Source: Caryophanales bacterium UBA1737 (GTDB lineage Bacteria; Bacillota_I; Bacilli_A; ML615J-28; CAG-313). Taken from it: a stretch of DNA of 64,000 nucleotides. The DNA is taken from NCBI GenBank assembly GCA_002315915.1, contig DCIB01000022.1:1-64000 (forward strand), written 5' to 3'. Positions 63,427 to 64,000 of the stretch are shown one piece after another; the first letter of the stretch is position 1, and every line of letters begins with the position of its first letter. A program made the translations under genes and the position numbers. Under the pieces are notes generated by a model. That model was not told where the DNA came from. It did not search any database and saw nothing but the letters and a program-made list of their open reading frames with translations.

Positions 63427-63531
63427 GTAATTAGAAATTATTCCCAGTAATTTTTAATTATAAAATATCCCCTATATTTATGATAATACATAAATATGAT
63501 TAGTTGGATGGAGTAATCCATCCAACTTTTT
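63427..63531 (+). ncRNA. Candidate C-rich small RNA (or structured topA 3' end)
   Basis: Three hairpins follow each other: a 12-bp stem with loop TTCCCAG (63429-63459), a 9-bp stem with loop ATAATA (63474-63497), and a terminator (63502-63531). A single-stranded ATCCCCT lies between the first two. TGCTACAAT (63412-63420) is an extended -10 element that would start transcription near 63427, giving an RNA of about 105 bases. C-rich loops recall RsaE/RoxS-type RNAs that bind Shine-Dalgarno sequences. No -35 is seen, and it may only be the topA 3' untranslated region. Confidence 0.3.
63502..63531 (+). terminator. Intrinsic terminator before ftsY
   Basis: An 11-bp perfect stem (AGTTGGATGGA with TCCATCCAACT), loop GTAA and five T residues. 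It ends topA and any small RNA starting at 63427. Confidence 0.9.
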
Positions 63532-63536
63532 ACATT

Positions 63537-63571
63537 TTGAACTTGAAGAAAGACATTTTATAATGTATAAT
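63537..63571 (+). promoter_or_regulatory. Overlapping promoters of ftsY
   Basis: Two arrangements interlock: TTGAAC (63537-63542) with TATAAT (63559-63564), spacer 16; and TTGAAG (63543-63548) with TATAAT (63566-63571), spacer 17. Either would serve ftsY, whose start is at 63599. Confidence 0.65.
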
Positions 63572-63598
63572 AATTAATAATAATAAAAGGTATAAGAT

Positions 63599-64000
63599 AT
63601 GGGTTTATTTTCTAAAAAAGAAGTTAAGAATAAAAAGTATTCAACTGGCTTATCTAGAACAAGAGCAAATTTTTTTTCTAAAATAAAAGATGCTTTAAGT
63701 GGACGAACTAGACTTGATGATGATTTATTTGAAGAATTAACTGATATTTTTATTATGGCTGATGTCGGAGTTAATACAACTTTAAAATTTATTGATGAAT
63801 TAGAACATGATGAAAGATTAAAAAATGTAAATAATTCTGAAAACATTGAAGAACTTGTATTAACTAAATTAAAAGAATTCTATTTAAATAATGAAGAAAT
63901 AAGTTCTAAATTAAATATTAATGAAAATGGATTATCAGTATATTTGTTTGTCGGTGTAAATGGTGTTGGTAAAACTACTACTATTGCAAAGCTTGCAAAT
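63599..64000 (+). CDS. ftsY: Signal recognition particle receptor FtsY (partial, 3' end outside window)
   Basis: SRP receptor GTPase that docks ribosome-SRP complexes at the membrane. The first 134 codons are present: a short basic N terminus ('GLFSKKEVKNKKYSTGLSRT'), the N domain ('LDDDLFEELTDIFIMADVGV') and the P-loop 'GVNGVGKTTTIAKLA' near 119-133, then the window ends. The absence of a long acidic A domain is usual in Firmicutes. AAAAGG is the ribosome-binding site. In many Firmicutes ftsY sits near ffh and rpsP; here it follows topA. Confidence 0.93.
   Translation, partial: MGLFSKKEVKNKKYSTGLSRTRANFFSKIKDALSGRTRLDDDLFEELTDIFIMADVGVNTTLKFIDELEHDERLKNVNNSENIEELVLTKLKEFYLNNEEISSKLNINENGLSVYLFVGVNGVGKTTTIAKLAN

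Overview
The window is 64 kb of very AT-rich, tightly packed bacterial chromosome. I count 62 complete protein genes and one cut off at the right edge. There is no rRNA, tRNA, CRISPR array, insertion sequence or prophage. No stretch longer than about 300 bases lacks a gene; the longest gap is the roughly 225-base leader before infC. The gene set is that of a low-GC Firmicute: RNase J, CvfB, long-form HPF, KhpA, YlxR/YlxQ next to NusA, RbgA, SecA with a C-terminal SEC-C motif, ThiI without a rhodanese domain, and an L20-type leader ahead of infC-rpmI-rplT. Extreme AT bias, short intergenic gaps and fermentative genes (acetate kinase, 4-alpha-glucanotransferase, a GPH sugar transporter) suggest an uncultured, probably gut-associated member of the Bacilli close to the Mollicutes/RF39-type lineages. 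That placement is inference.

Layout. 0.1-10.6 kb: dnaE, pgi, tgt, a phosphodiesterase, ackA-ftsZ, an HTH membrane protein, a HAD hydrolase and a small zinc-ribbon membrane protein. 10.6-15.8 kb: a minus-strand sulfur-transfer operon (nifZ-like, thiI, TSCPD protein), a SpoU methyltransferase, and a minus-strand uridine-kinase-like gene. 15.9-27.3 kb: the translation operon rimP-nusA-rnpM-ylxQ-infB-rbfA continuing into malQ, uvrC, a DEDDh exonuclease and rnj, then def on the minus strand. 27.4-32.9 kb: a UPF0223 gene, rpsP-khpA, a metal P-type ATPase, rimM-trmD and cvfB (minus). 33.0-43.6 kb is the accessory part: a GNAT fusion protein, YhhN, a secreted glycosidase-like protein, an SDR, a secernin-type peptidase, a GPH transporter, a DUF218 protein, and a four-gene cluster of a secreted protein, an anchored protein and an ABC-2 transporter. 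43.7-54.9 kb: infC-rpmI-rplT, a DUF1189-like gene, leuS, hpf, queH, secA, prfB and recX. 54.9-64 kb: FMN riboswitch-ribU, a glycerate kinase, a soluble FtsK/SftA, lepB-rbgA-rnhB, topA and the start of ftsY.

The most unusual signal is in prfB (release factor 2). Its reading frame carries an in-frame TGA at codon 46, exactly where the family has the conserved Trp of its 'FWxDQ' motif, and upstream and downstream parts are in the same frame. This is therefore not the classical +1 programmed frameshift. TGA is also almost unused as a stop here (2 of 62 genes), while other Trp codons are TGG. Either RF2 synthesis is gated by UGA-to-Trp readthrough, or the lineage is caught early in reassigning UGA, or the base is an assembly error.

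Regulation can be read in places. Most predicted promoters are extended -10 (TGN) type with poor -35 boxes, and three genes look leaderless. A 16-bp inverted repeat buries the lepB ribosome-binding site and start codon. The rimP-nusA leader has a terminator-like hairpin. A C-rich, three-hairpin candidate small RNA lies between topA and ftsY.
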